64,000 bases of DNA from the NCBI RefSeq assembly GCF_001540865.1, contig NC_033642.1, positions 1,847,125 through 1,911,124 on the forward strand, in the 5' to 3' direction. Within the stretch, counting starts at the first letter, position 1. The number at the start of each line of letters is the position of its first letter. A model generated the notes under the pieces. The model ran no database searches. It saw only the letters and a program-made list of their open reading frames with translations, and was not told where the DNA came from. Origin of the DNA: Ananas comosus (lineage: Eukaryota; Streptophyta; Magnoliopsida; Poales; Bromeliaceae). Both the position numbers and the translations under genes were made by a program. Positions 22,401-32,454 of the stretch are shown here, piece by piece.

Positions 22401-23518
22401 CGGCACATGAAGAACGTGATGTTCATCGGAGACGGCATCGACAGGACAGTCGTCACCGGCGACCGCAACGTGCCTGATGGTTACACTACCTTCAGCTCGG
22501 CCACATTTGGTATGTCACGGTAGAACCCTAATTTGCAAACGGATTCGGGTTGGCAGAGCTCCCGCGCCGCCCATCCCGAATGGGACAGGAAATGAGGCAA
22601 TTCAGGACGCACGTGTGTAACACATGACTAGATTAACAGAGAAGTCAACGGAGGGTGTAACTAAAAATAAAAATAAAAATTATAGAATACTTAAGTGATT
22701 CAGCTAGAACTACAGAATAATAAAGTAGAAAAGTAGTAAAGGACACGAAGAGTATCTGAAGTTTTTTTTTTTCGTAAGAAAGTACGAAACGTGATGCTAA
22801 ACTAACCAACTGATAATATTTCCCAGGCGTTTCCGGCGATGGATTCTGGGCAAGGGACATGACATTCGAGAACAGCGCTGGACCAGAAAAGCACCAGGCA
22901 GTGGCCCTAATGGTCGCCTCCGACCGCGCCGCGTTCTACCGGTGCAGCTTCCGCGGATACCAAGACACGCTCTTCGTCCACTCGCAGCGCCAGTTCTACC
23001 GCGAATGCCATGTCTACGGCACGGTCGACTTCGTATTCGGCAATGCCGCGGCGGTCCTGCAGGACTGCGACATCTATGTGAGGAAACCAATGCCCCGCCA
23101 GTCGAACGTGATCACCGCGCAGGGCAGAGACGACCCAAGCCAGAACACCGGCATATCGATCCACGCGTGCCGCGTGAGGCCCGCGGGGGACTTCACGGCA
23201 GTGAAGGGGTCGTATAAAAGTTATTTAGGGCGGCCGTGGAAGGAGTTCTCGCGGACGGTGGTCATGAAGACGGATATCGACGGTCTGGTGCACCCGGAAG
23301 GGTGGGCGAGGTGGGAGGGGGAGTTTGCGATCGGCACGCTGTACTACGCAGAGTACATGAACACCGGAGACGGCGCGTCGACGGAGATGAGAGTGAAGTG
23401 GCCTGGGTTTCATGTGCTGCAGCAGGCAAGTGATGCAGCCCCATTCAGTGTGGAGAGGTTCATAGATGGCAAGTTGTGGATCCCTGAATCTGGTGTGCCC
23501 TTCTGGCTTGGAGTATAG
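16805..23518 (+). CDS. Pectinesterase with N-terminal inhibitor-like region, 4 exons
   Basis: Pectinesterases de-esterify homogalacturonan in the cell wall. The exons I can place are 16805–16922 (or to 16930), 19626–20046, 22171–22509 and 22827–23518; the last two introns are phase 1 with clean GT–AG ends. Exon 1 gives a signal peptide (MMARHRTPLFY then a Leu-rich run). Exon 2 gives inhibitor-domain helices (ADCVRLYEDSEER; WISGAMTAHATCVEGL) with one Cys pair, then a poly-Pro linker coded by (CCG)n. Exons 3–4 give the catalytic domain: GNYKTIGEAV, HQAVAL, GYQDTL, GTVDFVFGNAA, YLGRPW, so both catalytic Asp, the Gln residues, Arg and Trp are present. It ends in the usual GVPFWLGV-like tail. The first inhibitor helix with its Cys pair is not found. 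Exon 1 joins exon 2 in frame only with a weak donor at 16931 or an acceptor at 19635; either gives about 520 aa. ATG 16793 and 16808 are alternative starts. Confidence 0.85.
16932..17048. repeat. (AT)n microsatellite at start of intron 1
   Basis: Interrupted AT/TA repeats begin 10 bp after the exon 1 donor. The ORF reading YIYIYIY through it is an artefact. Confidence 0.85.
17049..18087. other. Pectinesterase intron 1, left part
   Basis: AT-rich intron sequence with TA microsatellites near 17360–17418 and 18041–18087. I searched it by eye for the missing inhibitor helix (Cys, TPYP-like, Cys) and found none. Confidence 0.5.
18088..18677. mobile_element. Mutator-like foldback MITE, copy e
   Basis: A diverged relative of copy d: GGCTAAATGGCGCTATCCTAATTAATAAGGATA on the left, and CATCCTATTAATAGATAGTAAAGCCCGAG on the right. 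It shares the core words GTTGATCTCGAGTATTTGGAAATA and TAGATCAATCTTCAACG. Many single-base insertions relative to copy d show it is older or low quality here. Confidence 0.7.
18678..18820. repeat. TATACATATG-type simple repeat
   Basis: Interleaved ATATACATATGTATAT words make a self-complementary AT-rich tract between two foldback MITEs. Confidence 0.7.
18821..19366. mobile_element. Mutator-like foldback MITE, copy f
   Basis: The ends are AGGTCGCTACTATACATATTATGAG and CTCATAATAGTATAGTAGCCATGACCT. The body core (TTTTCGATGATAGAGCTTCC, GAATCGACGATC) recurs inverted at 19270–19310. The left tip hairpin has arms TGAGTACGA/TCGTACTCA. It lies in intron 1 of the pectinesterase gene. Confidence 0.8.
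19380..19461. repeat. Truncated hAT-like fragment plus (AT)n
   Basis: The segment CGTTTATTAACAAGTCGAA..CGAGCTGGCTCACGAAC resembles fragments near 690–830 and 14530–14580. It runs directly into an AT microsatellite, so its other end is lost. Confidence 0.4.
19944..19972 (+). repeat. (CCG)n coding microsatellite
   Basis: Encodes the ten-proline run in the linker between inhibitor-like and catalytic regions of the pectinesterase. It is likely length-polymorphic without breaking the frame. Confidence 0.8.
20058..20132. repeat. 37-bp tandem duplication in intron 2
   Basis: GTTCTCAATGTTAGCACACAG..TATGCCAAC is followed directly by GTTCTCGATGTTAGTACACAG..CATGTCAAG. It begins about 10 bp after the exon 2 donor. 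Confidence 0.75.
20133..21209. other. Pectinesterase intron 2, left part
   Basis: The words AAAATTACAGCTAATTAAAGTT..GAGCACTAAAGTGTC repeat near 20665–20715 and 20727–20770. No exon is seen. Confidence 0.5.
21210..21525. mobile_element. AT-rich foldback MITE, copy 3
   Basis: The arm words TATTTAAAATTTTGATTTTATTATTC and AATAATAAAATTAAAATTTTAAA, with ATTTAATTTGTTTGATATTTGAG, match 2680–3025 and 4905–5200. Confidence 0.55.
21541..22115. mobile_element. Three head-to-tail copies of a small inverted-repeat element
   Basis: Each ~245-bp unit starts CATATCATTAA.A.T..TGTACGGATCTTGAGGCGATCC and ends with the inverted form GGATCGTCTCAAGAT.TGTACAGCACTAGTAAAG.AGACTTAAT. Unit borders are near 21541, 21786 and 22013; the third is truncated. 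An inner hairpin differs per copy (CTCCCGAGCTATTAAAAGCTCGGGAG in copy 2). It is in pectinesterase intron 2. Confidence 0.65.
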
Positions 23519-23863
23519 TTTTAACCTTTGTGCAGGTCCAGTTCAGGTCTACTATACTACTATAAATGTTCAAGAAAATAGATTAGATTGGTTTATTTGT
23601 GTTATATCATGTTAATTTGTGTTATTTTTTTCAAGTTAAATAACTTTTTGTTATTCTGATTTTAGGTGTTTTCGAGTAATGTTGTGTTATTATTGTGTGT
23701 TTGAATTGTGTTATTTTGTGGGACGTAAAATATTTATTGGAGTTGAGCTTGAGTTGAGCTCGGCTACTTGTAGAAGTTTGCGGTTTTTTGTACTATTGAC
23801 AATTGATTATATTAAACTAAATCTCGAGTTTTGGAGTCTCTAGGAGCCAAACTTCTCTTCTTT
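23519..23863. other. Downstream region of pectinesterase
   Basis: Probable 3' UTR and spacer. T-rich words TTGTGTTAT repeat several times (23598–23715). No gene. Confidence 0.5.
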
Positions 23864-24005
23864 TTTTTTGAGAGAGAAAGATAACATGTTACCCGTTTCG
23901 TTTATTTTTTTAGAAATAAAGTTGGAAATGTAAATCAACTAGTATTCGAACTTGAAACCTCGGGTACCAACCACCAAATCCTTTATCACCTGCGTTAGAG
24001 ACAAT
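23864..24005 (-). mobile_element. SINE copy, minus strand
   Basis: On the minus strand it reads a head GGTTGGTACCCGAGG, a B-box-like CAAGTTCGAATAC, GATTTACATTTCC, then TTTATTTCTAAAAAAATAAACGAAACGGG and a CTCTCAAAAAAAA tail. It is the best-preserved head of the four copies. Confidence 0.7.
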
Positions 24006-24049
24006 AGATAACTTCTCATTTATCTAGTGGTCAAAATTGTTTAAAATTG

Positions 24050-24335
24050 ACAATTTTAGTTATAGATATAAATTATTTGCAAATTTAATGATACAGAGTT
24101 ATGCAAATTAAAAAAGCAAGATCAGTATCTCTGTTTGAAAATACTAGTGCGATATTATTACTTTTTATAAAATTTTTATTTTGAACCTTTTATTTGAAAC
24201 TACTCAATCACTAGATACATGATATTAAAAAGCAGCAAAAAATAAAATAGAGATTTCAAATATTTTAGATTAATTATGACAGAGCCAGCCTTTTATTTTT
24301 GAAAGTCATTTTTGAAAGTCATGTCATCGAAAATA
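24050..24335. mobile_element. Degenerate half of a family 1 foldback MITE
   Basis: It keeps, in order, GATCAGTATCTCTGTTTGAAAAT, TTTTTATAAAATTTTTATTTTGAACC, CAATCACTAGATACATGATATTAAAAA, TTTCAAATATTTTAGATTAA and a GTCATCGAAAATAAA end. These match the right arm of copies c and k with many changes. Confidence 0.45.
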
Positions 24336-24698
24336 AAATAAAAGCATGAACGTATACCTCCATGACAATATTATCAAAGACAGTGCTATAAAACAAACTG
24401 AAAAGCTACAAAATGCTTAAATATTTGGGGAAATTTTTGCATAGAAGCATCATATGGCACTCTCAAAGAGAGCACACTCAGAAATTGCTCTTAAAATTAC
24501 CTAAAAACAAAAACAACAAAACAAAAAACAAAACAAAACATATAAATATTTGCTTCCACAATTTATGAAATTAAAAGCAGCTATAAATTTTTCCGCAATT
24601 TGTCATACAAAAGCTCTCTCCTTTTGCTGCTGAAGCTGCTGCAGTAGCTGATCCATTTATTCTTTCATGTATCAAAACTTCAAAAACCTTACACTACT
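24336..24698. other. Probable 3' UTR of the NDUFAF6-like gene
   Basis: Minus-strand downstream region of the gene, rich in AAAACAAAACA words (24505–24540). No other feature. Confidence 0.4.
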
Positions 24699-25613
24699 TC
24701 AATATTTGTTCATCAAGACATGCCACTTCAACTTCAACTGATACCAAAGAGGAGATATCCCCAGAACCCCTCGCGACGACCGAGAATCGAAAACATTGAA
24801 CTGCCGCCGCCTCAACGAATCCAAGAGGACCTGCGCAGGCACGGCCGGGAGAAGCGCAGGCACGGCCTCGGCCGGAACCGTTCCAGCCAATTCCCGCGCC
24901 TTCTGGAGGTGAGCGCCGGCGGCCGATGCCACCTCGAAAACTACATCCGACAAATCCTCACCCGATTCCATCCTGACCTCCGATCCACTGCCCGATCTTA
25001 TCAATAACCCGTGTTTCTCCGCCACATCGGCGGGGATGTACGGAACCTTTCCCGAGCGACTTACGTGGTGAGGCAGAGATTTAAGCAGCAACAGGAGCCC
25101 GCTTGCTTTCCCAATATGTGAGGCCGCGTGGTCTGCGGCCGTAGATGCGATCCCACCAGCTTGAAGAGTCATGTATAATAAAGTTGACTGGGTATCTTCT
25201 GCATACTTCTCAAGATCACTAATTTTTTCGGGAATGGAGTACTCGTCTCGGTTTGCGTCGTTTATTCGAGCATCCAATGACCTTCTGAGCCAGTGCTTGC
25301 TGATCTTGTGGTCGGAGACAACCGAGGAAAGGGCTTGTGCCACTGGGTGCTCTATCAGCTTCCTGGAGTAGATCTTGTCGATGGCTTCTTGCCACCAGAG
25401 GAGACGCATGAGGCCGATCTTTGGGTCGGAGGCGACGTCCATGGCGCGGGCGGTCTCGACATTGAGCGCGCGGAGGGCGAAAGCAGCCCTGCGCACAGCC
25501 GGCGGGAGGTGGAGGAGGCAGAGGTAGTGGTGGTAGTCGTAGCTGCGGACTTGCTGCACGCAGTACGAGAACGCGGCCCGTAAGGTATTGTTGACAGTCG
25601 AAGCGCCATTCAT
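24699..25613 (-). CDS. NDUFAF6-like complex I assembly factor (squalene/phytoene synthase fold)
   Basis: A complete single-exon ORF of 304 aa belonging to the squalene/phytoene synthase-like superfamily. It resembles NDUFAF6, which helps assemble mitochondrial complex I, rather than a prenyl-transferase. Visible family features are an N-terminal helix with YCVQQVRSYDYHHYLCLLHL, the segment KIGLMRLLWWQEAID, the region EKYAEDTQSTLLYMTLQAGG, then SHIGKASGLLLLLKSLP followed by the conserved YIPADVAEKHGL. The aspartate-rich DxxxD metal sites of true synthases are not evident, as expected for the assembly-factor branch. The length equals that usual for plant members. The start is the first in-frame ATG after an upstream spacer; no strong targeting peptide is obvious. 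Codon use is GC-rich at the 5' end. It is convergent with the pectinesterase gene. Confidence 0.88.
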   Translation of the reverse strand: MNGASTVNNTLRAAFSYCVQQVRSYDYHHYLCLLHLPPAVRRAAFALRALNVETARAMDVASDPKIGLMRLLWWQEAIDKIYSRKLIEHPVAQALSSVVSDHKISKHWLRRSLDARINDANRDEYSIPEKISDLEKYAEDTQSTLLYMTLQAGGIASTAADHAASHIGKASGLLLLLKSLPHHVSRSGKVPYIPADVAEKHGLLIRSGSGSEVRMESGEDLSDVVFEVASAAGAHLQKARELAGTVPAEAVPALLPAVPAQVLLDSLRRRQFNVFDSRSSRGVLGISPLWYQLKLKWHVLMNKY

Positions 25614-25963
25614 GAGTTCCCTCCGAATAATGAGGTGTGGCGGATCAAATGTACTGCATGAAGGGGAGGGAAAATAAGTCCATATGATTTAGCGTAGTTT
25701 ACATAGGAGTTTACAGCGATTGCTCGTGAGTAGAACCACATATCAAAACAAATTTGTGACTCTGGAAATAAAGTACCTATATTCTATTTAGGTTCAGAAA
25801 AATAGAATATATATGCATGAACGCAAGAAAAAAGGAAATGAAAACAGGAAAAAACTATTCCACAAATACAGTAGCTAAACACTATCATATTCGTATGCAT
25901 TTTTCTTTTCCAATTACAGACACACATCAGATAAATAAATAAATAAATATATACATAGAGAGA
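25614..25963. other. 5' flank of the NDUFAF6-like gene
   Basis: Promoter or leader side for the minus-strand gene. No distinct TATA or element could be assigned. An (ATAA)n run lies at 25931–25949. Confidence 0.4.
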
Positions 25964-26215
25964 GAGTTGAGCTGGAATGCTACTAGTAGCAAATGTGCTC
26001 CGTTTCCACCCATTTGTTTTCAATAAGGGAGCCTCCAAATCGATGGTCAGCACCATTGAACACGATCTATACCACTTTAAGTATCTGTATCTAAAAACTA
26101 ATTTTTAAATTTTTTTGACATCATTGACCTAATGATCAAAGAGTTTCAAAATTTATAATTTTAATGGTTAATATGAAGCGTTATTTCATTTAATGGCATA
26201 AAGATATCCAAATCT
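25964..26215. mobile_element. Left half of foldback MITE, copy g
   Basis: It begins GAGTTGAGCTGGAATGCTA like copy a, keeps the family core (TTTTCAATAAGGGAGCCTCC, GATCTATACCACTT) and stops near the family centre (GGCATAAAGATATCC). The right arm is missing. Confidence 0.65.
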
Positions 26216-26237
26216 ATATATATATGTGCATATATAT

Positions 26238-27210
26238 AGAGTAGGACTGTTGTCCTCTTAAGAGGATAGCAGCCCTGGCCCTTTCAAGTTGTAGGCTGTC
26301 GATCTTTGTTCAAAATCCGTGTCAGGTAGGGAGGAGGCATTGGTTCGAGGCTTGTGAAGAACCCTCGTCTCCTTTCCGATTAGTTCAAGGCTGCAACTTT
26401 CCTTCCTTCCTCTGAACAAGTTACACCATAGCTGTTATCATGCCATCAAGCTTTTTCGCTTTACAGTGGGTTTGTTTTCTTATACTACATCTAGCCTTGA
26501 AAGCATATATATTGTAAAAATCTTTTGCTTCATTGACATAAGGAAACTCTACATGATTTCGTTCCTTCATGTTGTGATTTTGTTGATTTTGTTTGTTTGT
26601 CGTAAGATTCACCGGCTCTTGCCTCACTACTATTCAACCCAATTAAAGACGAGGTTCCAAGCACAACTTCCGTACCATCGAAAATCTCCAAATCACAAGA
26701 AGCGACCCCATCATGAATGGTGTTATGGAACTCGAAAAGTCCATCAATTGATCCTCGCACTTTAAAAAGTTTACTAGAAAATAGATATAGAAGGCACAAC
26801 ATAAAGCTAATTAAGAAGGATATTAATAATTGTAGATGAAAACATCTTAGAAAGAAAAAGGTCAACTTTATATTTAGATGCACATTGCATGAACAGAACA
26901 ATGGCCAAATGAAGTCATATAACATACAACAAAATAAAACTTCTAATTGATAGAAAAATAAAATCTCTCTCTCCTCTTGAACAGAAGAGAGTGACAATCT
27001 CCATTGCCAGTACACTATGTCTCCTGCTTCTGAGCAATGGATTTTCTTTTGTTCTTTTTCCCCTCTATTGATGCTAAACCAGCTCCTTTAACCTCTGCTC
27101 CATCAAATTCCCATACGTCTCCTCCCTACCTGACATGGATCTTGAAGCAAGATCAATGGCCTACAACTTGATAGAACCAGGGCTGCTATCCTCTTAAGAG
27201 GATAGTAGCC

Positions 27211-27217
<7 letters not shown>
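26238..27217. mobile_element. Long-TIR element with LTR-free interior, possible gene-fragment carrier
   Basis: The ends AGAGTAGGACTGTTGTCCTC and the reversed right end AGAGTAGGGCTACTATCCTC are inverted. The arms run about 100 bp (CAAGTTGTAGGC, TGTCAGGTAGGGAGGAG and complements near 27120–27165). The tip holds the palindrome TCCTCTTAAGAGGA. The interior is unlike the arms and contains a coding-like segment on the minus strand (see 26640–26765). Confidence 0.7.
26640..26765 (-). pseudogene. Coding-like fragment inside the long-TIR element
   Basis: The minus-strand frame reads GSIDGLFEFHNTIHDG, then SCDLEIFDGTEVVLGTSS, after an upstream T-rich, splice-acceptor-like tract. The amino acid composition is protein-like, unlike the surrounding AT-rich sequence. 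I do not recognise the parent gene. It could be a captured exon, or chance. Confidence 0.3.

Positions 27218-27259
<42 letters not shown>
27211..27259. repeat. (CT)n microsatellite
   Basis: About 24 CT units abutting the right end of the long-TIR element. Confidence 0.9.
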
Positions 27260-27261
<2 letters not shown>

Positions 27262-27464
27262 TGTGTATATATATATAGAAGGAATCAAAGAAATAAACAG
27301 AACAAATAAATTAAAAGTTCAGTGAAAAGCACAATTTTTTTTCTTGGAACTTGTTCTTCTTAGTTTTATATGCAACCGAACGGCCTATTAGCTAAAGCAA
27401 AAAGTAGCGAGCTATGTAATCATATTCTGCATCAGAATTTATGATTTGAAGCTCAAGGAACTCT

Positions 27465-27467
<3 letters not shown>

Positions 27468-27513
<46 letters not shown>
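27468..27513. repeat. (AC)n microsatellite
   Basis: About 22 CA/AC units. The ORF through it (CVCVCV) is an artefact. Confidence 0.9.
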
Positions 27514-27514
<1 letters not shown>

Positions 27515-29001
27515 GTTTCAATTTGACTGGATGCTGATCCAAACTAAGATCCCAAATCAATCCAAGAAACACTTCAAATTTCAATTGATCTATTTTACGA
27601 CGTTGATCCAAATTGACCACATCTATAATATAGAACCTAATCTTAAAAGTACCATTAAGCAAAGCCTTAATATCCATAAGTTACGGAATTAGTTTTGATC
27701 TCGTGATTTTGAGTCTCTATATATATTCGATCTTTTAGTTTGAAGACCTTTTCAACCCATACATAACACCACAACCTGGAACTAACAATGCCTTTGAAAC
27801 TGATAAAACTAAAACTGTATGCACTAGGCACCCAGGCCAATAAAATATTGAAGTCGTACGTAAACTAGGAGTATAAGCCAACCGATGAAACGCTACAGAC
27901 GTGTTTCCTATGACCAAGATAGACCAGGCCTCCATAACTCACAGTAGTTTCTAAACTATCAACATTCATTTGTTCTCTCTCTAAAAAGTGGTTGTGCTTT
28001 TTACTGCAATGGTACCATTACAATATTGTAGGTGTAGATTCCTTTCGACCCGCAAACTAACACATCTAATGCTATCTATTGTTCCAAAGTACTTCCTCTA
28101 AACTAACACAGCCAATGTCAGTGTCGGTGTCGCACATGGTTACTAATTTGTGGTATCAAAAACACTATCATGGATGTATTACATACCGTTAGGGGCGCTT
28201 TGAATTACGAAATTAAAAGTTCTATGTGAAACAAATGCAACCAACTGTATGAAGCATCTGCATCAATATTTCCTTCGCGAACCATAAATTTAGAAACAGT
28301 GCTTTCATTGGGAAGGACAACATTTTAAACACCGGTGGAACTTATTAGCGCACTTTACTCTTCAATTGCTGAACAAGCTGGTAAGTTATCCATTCAGGTT
28401 CATCTGCATTACAACTTTTAAAACTTAGGGTCTGTTGGGATGCACGAACATCTTGTTCAGCACATCTCTTTAGTTTACTCAGAAAGAATGTAGGAATTAG
28501 TAGATGAGGAGTATGGTTAGATGAGTAGATGCAAGAACGTCATACCATATTCGGCCTCAAAAGTCATTTTCTTGGAATAAGATAAATCAACCCATTGGTG
28601 GAATGCCCTATCTAACGAAATCCTGGATGCCAACCATAAAAGAAATTGCTAATTCTGCGCAAGTTACTACCGGATATCTTGCTCTGACATCCAAACAAGC
28701 CCTTGGTTGCTTCGCAAGTGGTCAAACCTTTCATAAGGACGACCTGAAATTTTAGTCGGCTTTTCAAGTGTCTCGTGTCACAAACAACATTCGAATGTAC
28801 TATCCCCTTCATGTCACAAGCAAAACTCGGCTCGACATAGCTAATTGACTTCTTATTTTGTCCGAGCTGCGAAAGTAGGTGGCCTATATATATTTGAATG
28901 CCAAAAATATTCTACGAAAGCTAATACCGACGAAATATGAGTCCACACCACCAAAATAGCCATTATCAAACCGCTTCTTTCTGTGTAACCACCGAGTTGA
29001 T
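27514..29001. other. Spacer, with a decayed TIR element at 28430–28700
   Basis: No gene seen. The words AATAAGATAAATCAACCCATTGGTGG..ATGCC and GGATATCTTGCTCTGACATCCAAACAAGCCC match the MITE family at 35355–35720 and 62610–62935. Confidence 0.45.
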
Positions 29002-29474
29002 TGCAACGACCCGACCCGCTAGCAACAATAACTCGTTGGGCCCAAACCATCGGCCCAAAATGCTTAAGCCCAGTTATTATTACTAGTGTGTAGGTCTCAT
29101 ATAAACTAATCGGAATCTATTGGGGGCGTTACAAACTCCCCCTGTTTAGACCCTGACGTCCTCGTCGGGTCCAAACCAGATCACAGACAGACAAACCAGG
29201 ACCATTATCAGGCGATGTGAGATTCTAGAGGTGGCTCCTACGGGTTCAAGAGGTGGCTCCCACCAAACCCATTGGTGTAGCACTTTGTTCCGCATAGCAC
29301 TTAGTTCTCACACTTCCGGCTGGTATTCGGCTCTGATACCAATTGCAACGACCCAGCCCACTAGCAACAATAACTCGTTGGGCCCAACCACCGGCCCAAA
29401 ATGCTTAAGCCCAGTTATTATTACTAGTGTGTAGGTCTCATATAAACTAATCGGAATCTATTGGGGGCGTTACA
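29002..29474 (-). mobile_element. Complete TRIM retrotransposon, 473 bp
   Basis: Two nearly identical LTRs (29002–29133 and 29344–29474) start TGTAACGCCCCC and end GGGTCGTTGCA on the minus strand. Immediately inside the 5' LTR is the primer-binding site TGGTATCAGAGC (complement of 29330–29341), matching initiator tRNA-Met. A purine tract (AAACAGGGGGAG) precedes the 3' LTR. The flanks carry the perfect 5-bp TSD TTGAT (28997–29001 and 29475–29479). There is no coding capacity, as is usual for TRIMs. The ORF at 29231 is not a gene. Confidence 0.93.
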
Positions 29475-29479
29475 TTGAT

Positions 29480-29892
29480 CGAGCTTATTGCTTAGGGTTT
29501 CCTACGAGGTCGTAAATCGCACGGCGACTAGTTAGTTAGTAATCCGTCCATTGGTTCAATGAGCTCGAATCGGTCGAAGTTAACCGGTTAAATGACGAAG
29601 AAAAGCCATCGAAACCGCTGTTTTTCTCGCAAAGATCTCTTCTTCATCCCCTCCTACTAAGTTCGCGGACGATGCCCTAGTTTTTCAAATACTAAATCAG
29701 CTGAGAAACATTCTTTTTTTTTTTTTCTGATCATCCCATTTCAGTGCACAAATTGAAGCGAAACACGACAAGATTATTTAACACATTATTAAGTAAAGAA
29801 AAGGGAAAAGGGGAGAGAAAAATGAATATGGGAGACGAGATGAGGTGCATTTATCAGCCAAAAAAGAGAAAAAGTGAGAACGAATCGAACCT
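29480..29892. other. Spacer between TRIM and GC-rich island
   Basis: Gene-like base composition (29480–29700) but no recognised exon. It contains a T-run at 29715–29726. Confidence 0.4.
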
Positions 29893-30084
29893 TCAGTTCT
29901 TGCCCAGGGGCCGACCCTGACCGACAAGGCGCGGCCCGGACGGGATTGCTCGGCAGACGGCACTGGGGCAAGTGGGGGATCCCCGGCAGGCAGCAGCAGC
30001 GGCAGCAGCAGCCGGCAGGGAATCAGGAAGGGGAAGGACGAGGGGGAAGCCTTCTGTGGTCTTCTGGCGACCGGTGAGAGACAT
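29893..30084 (-). CDS. Uncertain GC-rich ORF, 63 aa
   Basis: A compact GC island holds a complete minus-strand ORF (MSLTGRQKTTEG.. with an Ala run from GCT/GCC repeats) and overlapping plus-strand frames. The product is not recognised. It could be a first exon with leader, a non-coding exon, or a captured fragment. The minus frame is chosen only because it has an ATG with normal codons before the Ala tract. Confidence 0.25.
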   Translation of the reverse strand: MSLTGRQKTTEGFPLVLPLPDSLPAAAAAAAACRGSPTCPSAVCRAIPSGPRLVGQGRPLGKN

Positions 30085-31681
30085 GTTAATTTTATTTTGG
30101 CTAAATTACAGGAAAACTCGTATAAATTTTTCCTTTTTTTTTTTATTTGATTACTTTCAAAAATAAATTACTTTCACACAGTATATATAGTAAGTTAGAA
30201 ATATATTTTTTAAAAATTTCACTTTCGTATATTATTCCTACAAAAATTTTAATATTTTCAAATGTAAAACACTATTTATTTTATAAGAGAAATGACCTTT
30301 ATGCCATCATAAATCATGTCCATTAAAGAGGGATAAAAATGTCAAATTTTATTAACTAATTAGGGTTGAGTATTTTAGTTGTGGTTAACTGATTTTTTCT
30401 AACAAATCCTAACAGCAGGGACATATTTATAAAAATCAAAACTTTTGCAGAGACAACATATAAAAATTAAACCTTAGAGAGATATATTTGCTATTCCCTA
30501 TATTTGTAGGGACCTGTACAAAATTAATCCTTCAAAAATTTATATTTTATCTCTTTAAAATTTTAAAAATATTTTCAAGGAGTATGTCGTTAATAAAAAA
30601 AACAAAATAACCAAATTATTCTTATTTCTTCTATAAAAAATAATTTTTTAATATATTTCTGTCATTTTGAAAGATATTTTTAATATAAATTGTAAGAAAT
30701 GAACAGAACAGTAATGGAATCCTGATAGATGAGGGCTAAATACAATAATTTGAAATGCTGATGAGGTAAAATATAAAATTTTGAAAGTTAGAAAAAAAAT
30801 AATAAAAAATAAATATTTATAAGAAGGTTTTCTATAATTTCGTCTTTTTCTTTTTTTACCGTTTAGGTTTAAGCCATTAACTTACTTTCGAATAAACAAC
30901 AACGGAAAAATTATTTTAGCTTGAACTTTGACTCCACTAAAGTTATTTTTACATTAGTCCCCGAGGTTCCAATCTAGTGTTCTTTTGATCGTTGAATCTT
31001 TAAGTTCTACTTTTCTTATAGTAAATTCTTAAAAGAGTTTTGTTTTAGTCCTCATATATATTTACTAATAAAAGATAAATAATTACCTACAACCAGTGAA
31101 TCTGTACATCTATATAATATTCATTATCAACTATTTTTTTTATTGTGTATTTCAATTCTTATCATCCATTAGATTACAAAACTATTTTCTAAATAAAAAG
31201 TGAACCTCAGTTGAAAGTATGAGATGATTAGGATTTCTGAAGTACGAATAAATATGTATTAGATGCAGACAATAATTTTTACTTTAAGATAATAATTAAA
31301 ACAAAATGTTATTGACGATATAGAGACTAAATGGAGATCTTATTAAAAGTTTTAAGAATCTTCAATGCTGAAATAAATAGTTTGAGGATCAAAAATGAAA
31401 ATTGACTAAAAGATCAAAGGACTAGTGTTTACAATTTACCTATTCTAGTAGGATGTACCAACCCTTTTTTAAGTTTTATATAGTAAAAAAAAAAAAATTG
31501 ATCAGATAAGTAGTAGAAAAAGAGATCTTTGTAGAAGAGGAGTTATAGGATTACACTCCAAAGTGTGTTGTAAATTTTACACTTCTAAAAAATGCTTGAT
31601 GACCTACTAAACTCAAGTTCATTTTCAGAATAATGTTATCTACGTACTCTAAAGTAGCAAATTATTCGCAATAAGCTCCTC

Positions 31682-31685
<4 letters not shown>
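30085..31685. other. AT-rich spacer, no gene seen
   Basis: About 1.6 kb of low-complexity AT-rich DNA without coding frames. Weak MITE-like words (TAAATTACAGGAAAACT) appear at the start. Confidence 0.55.

Positions 31686-31712
<27 letters not shown>
31686..31712. repeat. Poly(T) tract
   Basis: An uninterrupted run of about 26 T. It could be the tail of a decayed minus-strand retroposon, but no head is recognisable. Confidence 0.8.
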
Positions 31713-32019
31713 GTTTTCGGGTGCGTGCAGTTTTTTCTTTGCGGGCTGCAATGTTACTGGCATATCCCACATCCCAAAGTGAGAGGTACCACTTCATCTA
31801 AAGGCCATTAATTTTTTACTTATCAAATCAATACTTGTTTTATTTTTATCAAAAATTATTTGAATTTTTTTGAATCCTAAAATGGAGGTGTTTAACCTCT
31901 TCTTGTGGTGTGGAAGTAGAATTTTTCTATTTGGATTGTGATCTTACAACTTAATTCCATGTAAAGGCTATAATTAACAAAGTTATCTTATCATTTTTTT
32001 TTTCTTTTTAAACTAAAAG

Positions 32020-32372
32020 CCAAAAAGAATTGTTTAAAGTCTTAAACTATTAGATTCGGAGTTGTAAATTTTACAATCTTTTTGGGTCGTAGACTTAGCA
32101 TTTTTCTTCTTTTTTTTTTGGTGGGTTTGGGAGCCGTAAACTTTAAATTGCTTGCTTATTTTGTGATTTAGCTATTTTTATTTAAACTATATTGTAGTTT
32201 AAAGAATTGTTTAGTCTCTTAAATATTAGATTCAGAATTGTAAATATTACAATTTTTTTTTGGATTGTAAACTTTTTTTTTTGTGTGTTTTTTGTGGGTT
32301 GGGGGGAGCGGCAAAAATTGCTGCTTATTTTGTGATTTAGCTATTTTTACTTAAACTATATTGTAGTTTTAA
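32020..32372. repeat. ~175-bp tandem duplication
   Basis: AGAATTGTTTA..TCTTAAA.TATTAGATTC..A.TTGTAAAT is repeated, and each unit ends TTGTGATTTAGCTATTTTTA.TTAAACTATATTG. The copies are about 32030–32195 and 32203–32370. Confidence 0.65.
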
Positions 32373-32454
32373 AAAAATTACATATAATTTTATTTTTATT
32401 TTAGCCAGACAATAAAAGTAATACTGTAAAATAGCTTACTTAAAAACAAAAGGA

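Noticed and set aside
22797..23444. Five further frames over pectinesterase exon 4
   Set aside because: Arg/Pro-rich readings of a GC-rich exon; none matches a family, while the chosen frame carries all catalytic motifs.
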